Source: Feifania hominis
Lineage (GTDB): Bacteria > Bacillota > Clostridia > Oscillospirales > Feifaniaceae
Length of the DNA stretch: 64,000 nt
Direction of reading: 5' to 3'
Assembly (NCBI RefSeq): GCF_014384765.1
Contig: NZ_JACRSP010000004.1
Coordinates: 1-64,000, forward strand
Under the pieces are notes generated by a model, which saw only the letters and a list, made by a program, of their open reading frames with translations, ran no database searches and had not been told where the DNA came from. The translations under genes and the position numbers were made by a program. Of this stretch, positions 41,446 to 50,575 are shown in pieces (positions within the stretch are counted from its first letter, which is position 1; the number at the start of each line of letters is the position of its first letter).

Positions 41446-43218
41446 CTAGGCCGGATCGGTGGGCCCGGTCGGAGTGGCCGGGTCGGTGGGCTGGGTCGGC
41501 GTCACAGGCCCGGTCGGAGTGGCCGGATCGGTGGGCCCGGTCGGAGTGGCCGGATCGGTGGGCTCGGTCGGCGTCGCGGGCTCGGTTGGACCGACCGGGT
41601 CGACCGCAGGACCGCGGGTGATGATTTTGTTTGCGGGCTTGTAGCGGGACTTTGAGAGATACTTCTGCTCCACGACATTGCCGTCGGCATCCTTGTACAC
41701 CTTGTAGCTCTCGACGACATAGCCGCGGTTGCCGGTCTGGGTGACTTTTTCGGTGCCGGGGGCCATGTTCGGGTCCTCCTGGTAGACCGTCTCATAGGGA
41801 GTGGTGCCGACGGTCACGTTTTTGATGGAGATGGTCGTCGTGACGGAGGGGTCCTTTGTGCCGTAGATTTTGATGTCGACGTAGTTGCTCTCCTGCACGG
41901 CCTTGATGAGAATGGGGTTGCCGGTGGTGTTTTTAAAGCGGAAGTCGATCGAGCCCCAGTAGAGGGTCGCATCTTCGCCCAGCGGCACATAGTCGACGGT
42001 GAAGACATGGGCCTTGCGCTCGACAATCTCCATCTCGGTGCGCAGCACGGCGCTGTAGATGGTCGAAGAGACCTGGCAGATGCCGCCGCCGAGGCCGTCG
42101 ACTTTCTGGCCGCGCTCATAGATGATGGCCTCCTTGAAGCCGCGCGCGGCGGTGCGCTCGCCGACGATGTCGTTGAAAGAGAAGACCTCGTCCGGCATGA
42201 GAATGGTGTTGTTGAGGAAGCTGCACGCGAGCCGGATGTTGCTCGTGCGCCCCTTGAGATTGGGGTTGAGCTTTGTGCGCTTCTCGGCGAGAAGATCGGC
42301 GAAGAGAAGCTTTTCAAGCTCGGCTTTCGTGGTTTCGGGCTCGACGGTCTCGATCGTGATGAGCGTGGTTTTGCCGCTGCCCGGTTCTACTTTCTGCTTC
42401 ATCTCGTCGAGATCAAAGTCGAGACCCCAGGTCTCGGGGACAATGGTATAGTCACCGTCGGCCCCCATTTCGGCGCGCGCGCTCTCGGCCTCGCGGTGCA
42501 GTTCGGCGTAGATTGCGTCGGCGTCAAAGTCGGCCTGTTTGCCCTCGGCCTCGGGGACGATGGTGGTGCTTTCAAGGTTCGTTGCCGCCGCCCGGAGCTG
42601 GCTTACCAGCGCATCGCGGGAGAAGCGGGTCTCGTTCTGCCCGGCGAAGACGACGAGGTAGGTGTCGCGCTGCTCGAAGCTCGAGGGGGCGTAGTCGCGT
42701 TCGGCGAGGGCGATGAAGTCGTCGGCAAAGCGCCCGAGCGCCTCGTCGGAGGGCTCGGCCCGGCTCTCAATCACCCGGCCGCCGAAGAGCGCTCCGAGGG
42801 CGTCGCCGATGCGGCGAAAGAGGTTTCCCGTGCGCCCGACGGCGTAGGCCTGCTGCGCGGCGGCGGTGAAATCCTGCCCCGCGAGAAGCGTGTCGAGCGG
42901 GCGGGAGAGCGTCTGCTCCCCATACTGTATAGACAGCGGCAGAGCCGCCTTTTGTTTGGCCTCTTCGCTCAAAAGCTGCGCGGCGGCGTCATAGCCGCGC
43001 CCGCCGAGCTCCTGCCCGCCAAAGCGCACACCGAGAAACACCCGGTCGCCGAGATAGAACCAGGAGAAGTAGGCCGCCGCGGCGATGAGCAGCACCAGGA
43101 GAACTGCGAGAATGGACAGCAGCGTGAGCTTCGCGTATTTGGGCATACCCGCCGTGTGCGCCCCGCCGTGCTTTGGAGCGCCGTTTTCGGGCTGCAGATT
43201 CGATGTCTCATTTGCCAT
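41446..43218 (-). CDS. VanW-family wall protein with PG-binding and G5 domains
   Basis: 590 residues. N-terminal membrane anchor (about 28-55), PG_binding_4-type domains (about 60-320; FLGVRFGGQELGGRGYDAAAQLL with similar later segments), a VanW domain (about 330-470; RTSNIRLACSFLNNTILMPDEVFSFNDIVG, YERGQKVDGLGGGICQVSSTIYSAVL), a G5 domain (about 475-555; VTVGTTPYETVYQEDPNMAPGTEKV) and a Pro/Thr-rich repeat tail. Such proteins are common in clostridial envelopes; VanW accompanies some vancomycin-resistance clusters, but its role is unknown and no van genes are here. Transcribed away from argG, with no clear own promoter seen. Confidence 0.9.
   Translation of the reverse strand: MANETSNLQPENGAPKHGGAHTAGMPKYAKLTLLSILAVLLVLLIAAAAYFSWFYLGDRVFLGVRFGGQELGGRGYDAAAQLLSEEAKQKAALPLSIQYGEQTLSRPLDTLLAGQDFTAAAQQAYAVGRTGNLFRRIGDALGALFGGRVIESRAEPSDEALGRFADDFIALAERDYAPSSFEQRDTYLVVFAGQNETRFSRDALVSQLRAAATNLESTTIVPEAEGKQADFDADAIYAELHREAESARAEMGADGDYTIVPETWGLDFDLDEMKQKVEPGSGKTTLITIETVEPETTKAELEKLLFADLLAEKRTKLNPNLKGRTSNIRLACSFLNNTILMPDEVFSFNDIVGERTAARGFKEAIIYERGQKVDGLGGGICQVSSTIYSAVLRTEMEIVERKAHVFTVDYVPLGEDATLYWGSIDFRFKNTTGNPILIKAVQESNYVDIKIYGTKDPSVTTTISIKNVTVGTTPYETVYQEDPNMAPGTEKVTQTGNRGYVVESYKVYKDADGNVVEQKYLSKSRYKPANKIITRGPAVDPVGPTEPATPTEPTDPATPTGPTDPATPTGPVTPTQPTDPATPTGPTDPA
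41449..41606. repeat. 27-bp repeats encoding the VanW Pro/Thr tail
   Basis: Unit encodes (T/D)PATPTGPTD-type nine-residue blocks, with about five copies and single-base variants. The reverse frame reads GPVGVAGSV, a low-complexity shadow. Confidence 0.8.
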
Positions 43219-43441
43219 TTGTCATTCCCTCGCTTTGTGAAATCTTACTATTAAATACGCACACAGGCAAAATAAGTTCCCCCGTGTGACAATATACCAA
43301 TATCATACACGGTTTCCGGGGGAAAAACAACTGAAAGTTCCTGCCTGAAAGAGATACACCTTGTCCTATTTTATGCGAAATGACAGAAAACATGACCGGG
43401 CGGGAGGAGCTTTTGTATAATCTAATAAAATTGCATAGATA
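43219..43441. other. Divergent VanW/argG intergenic region
   Basis: The gap between the divergent vanW-type gene and argG is 310 bases. The VanW-side part is AT-rich with no convincing sigma-A promoter; the argG side carries the ARG box and promoter listed separately. Confidence 0.5.
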
Positions 43442-43455
43442 TGAATATTTATTCA
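43442..43455. promoter_or_regulatory. ARG box (ArgR operator)
   Basis: Perfect palindrome TGAATATTTATTCA, ten bases upstream of the -35 box of argG and matching the ArgR/AhrC operator style. A weaker AT-rich half-site precedes it (TTGCATAGATATGAA). Confidence 0.85.
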
Positions 43456-43464
43456 GAAAAACCC

Positions 43465-43493
43465 TTGCAAAACCCTCTTCCCGGGCGTATAAT
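43465..43493 (+). promoter_or_regulatory. Sigma-A promoter of the arginine operon
   Basis: TTGCAA (43465-43470), 17-bp spacer, TATAAT (43488-43493), 36 bases before the argG ATG. Confidence 0.85.
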
Positions 43494-43528
43494 GGGACCA
43501 ATCTAAAAACAATACGGGGGATTTTATC

Positions 43529-44755
43529 ATGAACAACCAGAAAAAACAGATTAAAAAAGTGGTTCTCGCCTACTCGGGCGGCCTTGACACCTCGGTCATC
43601 ATTCCGTGGCTCAAGGAGAACTACGACAACTGTGAAGTCATAGCGGTCGCCGCCGATGTCGGGCAGGGCAAGGAGCTGGACGGCCTCAAGGAGAAAGCCA
43701 TCAAGACCGGCGCGTCGAAGCTCTACATCGAGGATCTCAAGAGCGAATTTGTCGACGACTTTGTGTTCCCGACGCTCAAGGCGGGCGCCGTCTATGAGAA
43801 CAAGTATCTGCTCGGCACCTCCTTTGCGCGGCCGGTCATCGCCAAGCGCATTGTCGAGATCGCCAAGGCCGAGGGGGCTGACGCCATCGCCCACGGCTGC
43901 ACCGGCAAGGGCAACGACCAGGTCCGCTTTGAGCTGACCATTAAGGCCTTTGCGCCCGACATGGCCATCATCGCCCCGTGGCGCACCTGGGAGCTCAAGA
44001 GCCGTGAGGACGAGATCGAGTACGCCGCGAAGCACGACATTCCGATTCCGGTCACCAAGGAGACCAACTACAGCAAGGACAAGAACCTCTGGCATCTGAG
44101 CCACGAGGGCCTCGACCTCGAGGATCCGGCAAACGAGCCGCAGCTCGACAAGATCCTCGAGATGGGCGTCTCGCCGATGAAGGCGCCCGACAAGGCGACC
44201 TATGTCACCCTCGGCTTTGAAAAGGGCGTGCCGGTGAGCCTCGACGGCGTCAAGATGGACGGTGTGACCCTCATCGAAAAGCTCAATGAGATCGGCGGCG
44301 CGAACGGCATCGGCATTGTCGATCTGCTCGAGAACCGGCTCGTCGGCATGAAGTCGCGCGGCGTCTATGAGACCCCCGGCGGCGCCATCCTCTACGCGGC
44401 CCACGAGGTGCTCGAGACCCTCTGCCTCGACAAGGAGACTTTCCACTACAAGCAGCAGGTCGCGCTCAAGTTCGCCGACCTCGTCTACAACGGCCAGTGG
44501 TACACCCCGCTGCGCGAAGCGCTCTCGGCGTTTGTCGACGACACCCAGAAGACCGTGACGGGCGAAGTCAAGCTCAAGCTCTACAAGGGCAACATCATCA
44601 CCTCCTCGGCGACCTCTCCCTACAGCCTCTACAGCGAGGAGATGGCCACGTTCGGCGAGGACGATGTGTACGACCAGATGGATTCGCAGGGCTTTATCAA
44701 CCTGTTCGGTCTGCCGATCAAGGTCAAGGCCATGCTCGAGAACAAGAAGAAGTAG
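43529..44755 (+). CDS. argG: Argininosuccinate synthase
   Basis: 408 residues. Ligates citrulline and aspartate with ATP, the penultimate step of arginine synthesis. P-loop-like LAYSGGLDTSVI at about 14-25 binds ATP; ELTIKAFAPDMAIIAPWR, HGCTGKGNDQVRFE and SREDEIEYAAKH are family motifs, and the end is ATSPYSLYSEEMATFGEDD. First gene of an operon behind an ARG box, so arginine repression is expected. Ribosome site ACGGGGGA. Length is normal. Confidence 0.97.
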   Translation: MNNQKKQIKKVVLAYSGGLDTSVIIPWLKENYDNCEVIAVAADVGQGKELDGLKEKAIKTGASKLYIEDLKSEFVDDFVFPTLKAGAVYENKYLLGTSFARPVIAKRIVEIAKAEGADAIAHGCTGKGNDQVRFELTIKAFAPDMAIIAPWRTWELKSREDEIEYAAKHDIPIPVTKETNYSKDKNLWHLSHEGLDLEDPANEPQLDKILEMGVSPMKAPDKATYVTLGFEKGVPVSLDGVKMDGVTLIEKLNEIGGANGIGIVDLLENRLVGMKSRGVYETPGGAILYAAHEVLETLCLDKETFHYKQQVALKFADLVYNGQWYTPLREALSAFVDDTQKTVTGEVKLKLYKGNIITSSATSPYSLYSEEMATFGEDDVYDQMDSQGFINLFGLPIKVKAMLENKKK

Positions 44756-44764
44756 GAGAGTGCC

Positions 44765-46141
44765 ATGAAACTCTGGGCAGGACGGTTTCAGAAGGAGACC
44801 GACAAAAAGGTAAACGACTTCAACTCCTCCATCGGCTTTGACGCGCGCCTCTACCGCGAGGACATCGAGGGCAGCATCGCCCACGCGACCATGCTCGGCG
44901 AGGTGGGCATTGTCACCGCCGAGGAGGCAAAGCAGATTGTCGAGGGGCTTCAGGGAATTCTCGCCGACATTGAGAGCGGCAAGGTGGAGTTCACGGTGGA
45001 CGCCGAGGACATCCACATGAACATCGAGACGCTGCTCACCGAGCGCATCGGCGACACGGGCAAGAAGCTGCACACCGCGCGCAGCCGCAACGACCAGATC
45101 GCGCTCGACATGCGCTCCCATTTGAAAAAGGAGGTCGGCGAGGTCATCGCCCTGATCAAAAAGCTCGAGGGCGTGCTCTACGACAAAGCGCAGGAGAACA
45201 TGGAGACCATCATGCCGGGCTACACCCATTTACAGCGCGCGCAGCCGACCACATTCGCCCACTACATGATGGCCTACGCCCAGATGTTCCGCCGCGATGT
45301 CGGCCGGCTTCAGGACACCTATAAGCGCATGGACGAGATGCCGCTCGGCAGCGGCGCGCTTGCGACTTCGACCTTTCCCATCGACCGCCAGTCGGTGGCA
45401 AAGCAGCTCGGCTACGCCAGAGTCACCGAGAACTCGATGGATTCGGTCGCCGACCGCGACTTTGTCATTGAGTTTGCGTCGGCCCTGTCGATCATCATGA
45501 TGCACCTCTCGCGCTTCTCGGAGGAGGTCATCCTCTGGTGCTCGAATGAATTTCAGTTTCTCGATCTCGACGATGCCTATTCGACCGGCTCGTCGATCAT
45601 GCCCCAGAAGAAAAACCCCGACGTGGCCGAGCTTGTGCGCGGCAAGACCGGGCGGGTCTACGGCAGCCTGATGACGCTTCTGACCATGATGAAAGGTCTG
45701 CCGCTGGCCTACAACAAGGATATGCAGGAGGACAAGGAGGCCATCTTCGACGCGGTCGACACGGTCAAGCTCTGCCTCGACGTGTTCGCCGATATGTTCA
45801 AGACCGCGACCGTCAAGCAGTACAACATGAGAAAGGCGGCCTCGGGCGGCTTCATCAACGCCACTGACTGCGCCGACTACCTCGTGCGCAAGGGCATTCC
45901 TTTCCGCGACGCCTACAAGATCGTCGGCAAGCTCATCAGCTACTGCATTGAGCACGACGAGTATCTCGAGACTCTCACGCTCAAGGATTTCTGCTCGATC
46001 TGCAGCGAGTTTGACGCGAGCGTCTACGACGCCATCGCGCTTCGCACCTGCGTCAACGAGCGCAAGGTCGAGGGCGGCCCCTCGCACGACTCGGTGACAA
46101 AGCAGATGGAGAGTCTCAAGAAGTTCCTCAAGACCATTTAA
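44765..46141 (+). CDS. argH: Argininosuccinate lyase
   Basis: 458 residues. Splits argininosuccinate into arginine and fumarate. Superfamily motifs: LWAGRFQKETDKKVNDFNSS, AEDIHMNIETLLTERIGDTG, KLHTARSRNDQIALDMR and the catalytic loop GSSIMPQKKNPDVAELVRGK. It starts nine bases after the argG stop with GGAGAG upstream. Its product fumarate is also made by the aspartase encoded at 22.9 kb. Confidence 0.97.
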   Translation: MKLWAGRFQKETDKKVNDFNSSIGFDARLYREDIEGSIAHATMLGEVGIVTAEEAKQIVEGLQGILADIESGKVEFTVDAEDIHMNIETLLTERIGDTGKKLHTARSRNDQIALDMRSHLKKEVGEVIALIKKLEGVLYDKAQENMETIMPGYTHLQRAQPTTFAHYMMAYAQMFRRDVGRLQDTYKRMDEMPLGSGALATSTFPIDRQSVAKQLGYARVTENSMDSVADRDFVIEFASALSIIMMHLSRFSEEVILWCSNEFQFLDLDDAYSTGSSIMPQKKNPDVAELVRGKTGRVYGSLMTLLTMMKGLPLAYNKDMQEDKEAIFDAVDTVKLCLDVFADMFKTATVKQYNMRKAASGGFINATDCADYLVRKGIPFRDAYKIVGKLISYCIEHDEYLETLTLKDFCSICSEFDASVYDAIALRTCVNERKVEGGPSHDSVTKQMESLKKFLKTI

Positions 46142-46152
46142 AGGAGACGCGT

Positions 46153-47187
46153 ATGATCAAAGCTGGCATCATCGGCGCGACCGGCTACGCCGGCGTCGAG
46201 ATTTTACGGATTTTACAGAGCCACCCCGAGGTGCAGATCGCGGCCATCAGCTCCGTGAGCTTCGAGGAGCAGGGCATTGACACGGTCTACCCGAACCTCT
46301 ATGGCATTGAAGAGCGCAAGCTCACCCATTCCGACGAGGTGATCGCGGGCAGCGACGTGGTCTTCGGCAGTCTGCCCGCCGGCGTCTCGGAGGAGTTCGC
46401 ACAGAAGTGTGTCGACCGGGGCGCGGTCTTCATCGACATGGGCGCGGACTTCCGCCTCGACGACGAGGCGGTCTACGCGAAGTGGTATAAGCAGGCCTAC
46501 AAGCGGCCCGAGCTCCACGAAAAAGCGGTCTACGGTCTGACCGAGTGGAATCGCGCCGAAATTGCAAAGGCGCCGGTCATCGGCAACCCCGGCTGCTTTC
46601 CGACGAGCGTTGCGCTCGGGCTCTGGCCCGCGCTGATGGGCGGTCTTGTCAAGACCGGGTCGATTGTCATCGACTCGAAGTCGGGCGTCACGGGCGCGGG
46701 GCGCGGTCTGACGCAGAACACCCACTACGCCGAGCTCAACGAGGGCTTTGCCCCCTATAAGATCGGCGCCCACCGCCACACGCCGGAGATCGAGCAGACT
46801 CTCTCGAAGATGGCGGGCACACAGGTGCAGGTGGTGTTCACCCCGCACCTGCTGCCGATCAACCGCGGGATTCTCTCGACGATGTATCTGAAGTTTGCCG
46901 ACGGTGCGACCCTTGCGCGCGCCCACGCGGCCTATGAGGACTTCTACCGAAAAGAGCCCTTTGTGCGGGTGCTTCGCGCGGGGGACATCGCGAACGTCAA
47001 GAATGTCAGATATTCGAATTACTGCGACATCTCGCTGCACGAGGACGCCCACACGGGCACGCTCATCGTCGTGGCGGCCATTGACAACATGGTCAAGGGC
47101 GCGGCGGGCCAGGCGATCCAGAACATGAACGTGCGCTTCGGTCTGCCCGAGACGATGGGCCTTACGATGGTGCCGCCGGCATTTTAA
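46153..47187 (+). CDS. argC: N-acetyl-gamma-glutamyl-phosphate reductase
   Basis: 344 residues. NADPH-dependent reduction of N-acetylglutamyl phosphate. N-terminal Rossmann GATGYAGVEILRIL, catalytic cysteine in GNPGCFPTSVALGL, and the usual HRHTPEIEQTL and FTPHLLPINRGIL segments. ATG with AAAGGAGACG upstream, 11 bases after argH. All family elements are present. Confidence 0.97.
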   Translation: MIKAGIIGATGYAGVEILRILQSHPEVQIAAISSVSFEEQGIDTVYPNLYGIEERKLTHSDEVIAGSDVVFGSLPAGVSEEFAQKCVDRGAVFIDMGADFRLDDEAVYAKWYKQAYKRPELHEKAVYGLTEWNRAEIAKAPVIGNPGCFPTSVALGLWPALMGGLVKTGSIVIDSKSGVTGAGRGLTQNTHYAELNEGFAPYKIGAHRHTPEIEQTLSKMAGTQVQVVFTPHLLPINRGILSTMYLKFADGATLARAHAAYEDFYRKEPFVRVLRAGDIANVKNVRYSNYCDISLHEDAHTGTLIVVAAIDNMVKGAAGQAIQNMNVRFGLPETMGLTMVPPAF

Positions 47188-47200
47188 AGTTGACAGAGCC

Positions 47201-47230
47201 AAATTGCCGGCGGGCAACCGCCGGCAATTT
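47201..47230 (+). promoter_or_regulatory. Intra-operon hairpin between argC and argJ
   Basis: Perfect 13-bp stem AAATTGCCGGCGG / CCGCCGGCAATTT with a GCAA loop. There is no long T-run, so it may be an mRNA processing or stability element, or a weak attenuator, rather than a full terminator. Confidence 0.6.
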
Positions 47231-47247
47231 CAAATGGAGGAGAGAGC

Positions 47248-48462
47248 ATGAAGCCAGTTGAGGGGGGCGTCACTGCCCCGAAGGGATTTCGGGCCGCGGG
47301 CATCCACTGCGGCATCCGCAAAAACAAGACAAAGAAAGATCTGGCGCTGATCGTGTCCGACTGTGACGCGAACGTGGCGGCAGTCTACACGCAGAACGTC
47401 GTCAAGGGCGCGCCGAACCGCGTGACAAAGGAACACATGAAAGCGGGAAACTGCCGCGCCATTCTCTGCAACAGCGGCATTGCAAACACCTGTGAGACCG
47501 ACGGCGTCGAGAAAGCCGAGCAGATGGCAGCGGCCGCCGCGCAGCTTCTCGGCGTGAAGACGACCGACGTCGCCGTGGCTTCGACCGGGGTCATCGGCCA
47601 GCCGCTGCCGGTCGACGTCATTGCGGCGGGACTGCCGCAGCTCGTCGGCGAGCTCTCGCCGCAGGGCGGGCACGACGCGGCGGTCGCCATCATGACGACC
47701 GACACCTATCCCAAAGAGGCGGCGGCGGAGTTCACCGTCGGGGGAAAGACCGCCCGCATCGGCGCCATCGCCAAGGGCTCGGGCATGATCAACCCCAACA
47801 TGGCGACCATGCTCTCGTTCATCACGAGCGACTGCGCCATCAGCTCCGCGATGCTCGACCGGGCGCTGCGTGAAGTGGTCGGCGTGACCTACAACTGCCT
47901 GGTGATCGACGGCGACACCAGCACCAACGACATGGTGATTCTACTGGCAAACGGACAGGCGCAAAACGCCGAGATCACCGGCGCCGGGCCGGACTACGAG
48001 GCCTTTGAGGCAGCGCTTTTGTCGGTCTGCCGCAGCATCGTCAAAATGCTCGCCGCCGACGGCGAGGGGGCGACCAAGTACCTCGAGTGCCACATCCGCG
48101 GCTGCCGGGATACCGCGAGCGGCCGGGTGCTCGCAAAGTCGGTGATGAGCTCGTCGCTGGTCAAGACCGCTTTCTTCGGCGCCGACGCAAACTGGGGGCG
48201 CATCCTCTGCGCGCTGGGCTACTCGGGCGTCGATTTTGACCCGCAGAAAGTCAACGTGAGCTTTCACTCGGCGGCGGGCGACATTCTCGTGTGCCAAAAC
48301 GGCGGCTCGGTGGAGTTTTCCGAGGAGCTCGCCAAGCGGATTCTCAGCGAGAAGGAGATCACGCTCACCATCGAAATGCACGAGGGCGAGGCTGAGGCTG
48401 TGGCCTACGGCTGCGATCTCACCTACGACTATGTGAAGATCAACGGCGACTACCGCACCTGA
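47248..48462 (+). CDS. argJ: Bifunctional glutamate N-acetyltransferase / ornithine acetyltransferase
   Basis: 404 residues. Transfers the acetyl group from acetylornithine to glutamate (cyclic pathway), so argA and argE are not needed. Self-cleaves before the threonine of NMATMLSFITSD, giving alpha and beta chains; KGSGMINPN and GDTSTNDM are further motifs. Start ATG with GGAGGAG at 47235-47241. Whether it also has acetyl-CoA-dependent activity cannot be told. Confidence 0.96.
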   Translation: MKPVEGGVTAPKGFRAAGIHCGIRKNKTKKDLALIVSDCDANVAAVYTQNVVKGAPNRVTKEHMKAGNCRAILCNSGIANTCETDGVEKAEQMAAAAAQLLGVKTTDVAVASTGVIGQPLPVDVIAAGLPQLVGELSPQGGHDAAVAIMTTDTYPKEAAAEFTVGGKTARIGAIAKGSGMINPNMATMLSFITSDCAISSAMLDRALREVVGVTYNCLVIDGDTSTNDMVILLANGQAQNAEITGAGPDYEAFEAALLSVCRSIVKMLAADGEGATKYLECHIRGCRDTASGRVLAKSVMSSSLVKTAFFGADANWGRILCALGYSGVDFDPQKVNVSFHSAAGDILVCQNGGSVEFSEELAKRILSEKEITLTIEMHEGEAEAVAYGCDLTYDYVKINGDYRT

Positions 48463-48471
48463 GGAGGCAAT

Positions 48472-49353
48472 ATGGAAGACAGCTACAACAAGGCGGGCGT
48501 ACTGGTACAGGCGCTGCCCTACATCCAGAGATACACAAACAAGACCATTGTGGTCAAATACGGCGGCAACGCCATGGTGAGCGGCGAGCTCAAGGATGCG
48601 GTCATCAGCGACATTGTGCTGCTGTCCCTTGTGGGCATCCATGTGGTGCTCGTGCACGGCGGCGGGCCGGAGATCTCACAGATGCTCGACAAAATCGGCA
48701 AGCAGAGCCGCTTTGTCAACGGCCTGCGGTACACCGACGCCGAGACCATGGACATTGTGCAGATGGTGCTCTCGGGCAAGGTCAACAAGGACCTCGTCTC
48801 GCTGATTCAGAAAAAGGGCGGCAGCGCCGTGGGCCTCTGCGGGCTCGACGGCTCGCTCATCCAGGCGAAAAAGCTCGAGGAGCCCGGCGTCGACTACGGC
48901 TACGTCGGCGAGATTACGGATGTGAACATCGCCCCGATTGTCGACGCGCTGGAGGACGGCTACATCCCCGTGGTCGCCACCGTCGCCGAGGGCGTGGACG
49001 ACGACTGCTGCTACAACATCAACGCCGACACGGCCGCGGCGAAGATCGCCGAGGCGCTCGGCGCGCTCAAGGTGGTGCTGCTCACCGATGTGCGCGGCGT
49101 GCTGCGCGACGCGGCGGACGAGGCGAGCCTGATCTCGGTCATCCGCGCGGGCGAGGTGGATCTGCTCAAGCGCGACGGCGTGATCAAGGGCGGCATGATC
49201 CCGAAGATTGACTGCTGCGTCAACGCCCTCAGAGGCGGCGTTGGCCGGGCGTATATCATAGACGGGCGCGTGCCCCACTCGATTCTGGTGGAGATGCTCA
49301 CCGACGAGGGCATCGGCACCATGATCGTCGGGGACAAGGACGCTCTGAAATAG
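48472..49353 (+). CDS. argB: Acetylglutamate kinase
   Basis: 293 residues. Phosphorylates N-acetylglutamate. VVKYGGNAMVSGELK near the N-terminus binds ATP, VLVHGGGPEISQML the substrate, and NINADTAAAKIAEALGA and LKRDGVIKGGMIPKI complete the amino-acid kinase fold. The N-terminal extension (SYNKAGVLVQALPYIQRY) is of the arginine-inhibited hexameric type, so feedback control by arginine is likely. Confidence 0.96.
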   Translation: MEDSYNKAGVLVQALPYIQRYTNKTIVVKYGGNAMVSGELKDAVISDIVLLSLVGIHVVLVHGGGPEISQMLDKIGKQSRFVNGLRYTDAETMDIVQMVLSGKVNKDLVSLIQKKGGSAVGLCGLDGSLIQAKKLEEPGVDYGYVGEITDVNIAPIVDALEDGYIPVVATVAEGVDDDCCYNINADTAAAKIAEALGALKVVLLTDVRGVLRDAADEASLISVIRAGEVDLLKRDGVIKGGMIPKIDCCVNALRGGVGRAYIIDGRVPHSILVEMLTDEGIGTMIVGDKDALK

Positions 49354-49364
49354 GAGGAACTGCC

Positions 49365-50561
49365 ATGACACTCGAACAACTCGCCGAGCAGGAGAGCCAG
49401 TACGTCGCCCACACCTACGGGCGCTTCCCGGTCGCCTTTGAGAGCGGCAAGGGCTGCATTCTCACCGACACCACGGGCAGACGCTACATCGATCTCGGCG
49501 CGGGCATCGCGGTGAGCGCGCTCGGCTACGGGGATACAAAGTGGGCCAGAGCCGTGGCAAAGCAGGCGGCAAAGCTCGCACACACGTCAAATTACTACTA
49601 CACCGAGCCCATGATCTCTCTCGCGCAAAAGCTCTGCGAGGCGACGGGTTACCGGAAAGTCTTCTTTGCCAATTCCGGCGCCGAGGCCAACGAGGGCGCG
49701 ATCAAAGCCGCGCGAAAGTACAGCTTTGACAAGTACCACCGCAGGGACCGCGGCGGCATCATCACGCTGAAAAATTCCTTTCACGGCCGCACGGTCGCCA
49801 CGCTGACCGCCACCGGGCAGGAGGTCTTTCACCAGAGCTTCTTCCCCTTTGCCGAGGGCTTCGCCTACGCGCCGGCGGGAGATATTGAGGCGCTGCGCGC
49901 ACTTGTGGACGAGAGCACCTGCGCCGTCATGATGGAGCCCGTTCAGGGAGAGGGCGGCGTCTATCCGCTCGATCACGACTATGTCAGGGCAGTGTTTGAA
50001 CTTGCGGCCGAGCGGGATCTGCTGGTGATCTTCGACGAGGTGCAGACCGGCGTCGGCCGCACGGGAACCTTTCTCGCGAGCGAACAGTACGGCGTCAAGC
50101 CCGACATCACGACGCTCGCAAAGGCGCTCGGCGGCGGCCTGCCGATCGGTGCGGTGCTCTTCTCGGAGAAGACCGAGGCCGTACTCGGCAAGGGTGACCA
50201 CGGCAGCACGTTCGGCGGCAATCCCGTGGCCTGTGCGGGCGCGAACGTGGTGCTCGACCGGGTGGCGAAAAAGAGCTTTTTAAACCGCGTCAAAAAGAAA
50301 GGCGAGCGCATGATGGCGGCCATCCGCGCCTTTGAGAGCCCCCATGTCAAAGATGTGCGCGGCATGGGGCTCATGATCGGCGTCGAGCTTGATGGCATGG
50401 ACGCCAAGGACACGGCGCTCAAGCTGCTCGGCAAGGGCCTGCTGGCGCTCACGGCGGGCGGCAATACGCTGCGGCTGCTGCCGCCGCTGGTGATAGACGA
50501 CAAGACCATCGACGAGAGCCTCGGCATTCTGAAAGAAGTGCTGAGTCTCTGGGGCGACTGA
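49365..50561 (+). CDS. argD: Acetylornithine aminotransferase
   Basis: 398 residues, class III PLP aminotransferase. Motifs: DLGAGIAVSALGYG, FFANSGAEANEGAIKAARKY, KNSFHGRTVATLTATGQ, VMMEPVQGEGGVYPLD and IFDEVQTGVGRTGTF; the PLP lysine is in TTLAKALGGGLPIGA. Converts N-acetylglutamate semialdehyde to N-acetylornithine, and may also serve lysine synthesis in related bacteria. GGAGGAACTGCC precedes its ATG. Confidence 0.96.
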   Translation: MTLEQLAEQESQYVAHTYGRFPVAFESGKGCILTDTTGRRYIDLGAGIAVSALGYGDTKWARAVAKQAAKLAHTSNYYYTEPMISLAQKLCEATGYRKVFFANSGAEANEGAIKAARKYSFDKYHRRDRGGIITLKNSFHGRTVATLTATGQEVFHQSFFPFAEGFAYAPAGDIEALRALVDESTCAVMMEPVQGEGGVYPLDHDYVRAVFELAAERDLLVIFDEVQTGVGRTGTFLASEQYGVKPDITTLAKALGGGLPIGAVLFSEKTEAVLGKGDHGSTFGGNPVACAGANVVLDRVAKKSFLNRVKKKGERMMAAIRAFESPHVKDVRGMGLMIGVELDGMDAKDTALKLLGKGLLALTAGGNTLRLLPPLVIDDKTIDESLGILKEVLSLWGD

Positions 50562-50575
50562 GAGGGGAAGACAAT

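Noticed and set aside
43208..45229. 673-codon minus-strand open frame opposite argG/argH
   Set aside because: Shadow of conserved enzyme genes; no start site and no recognised domains.
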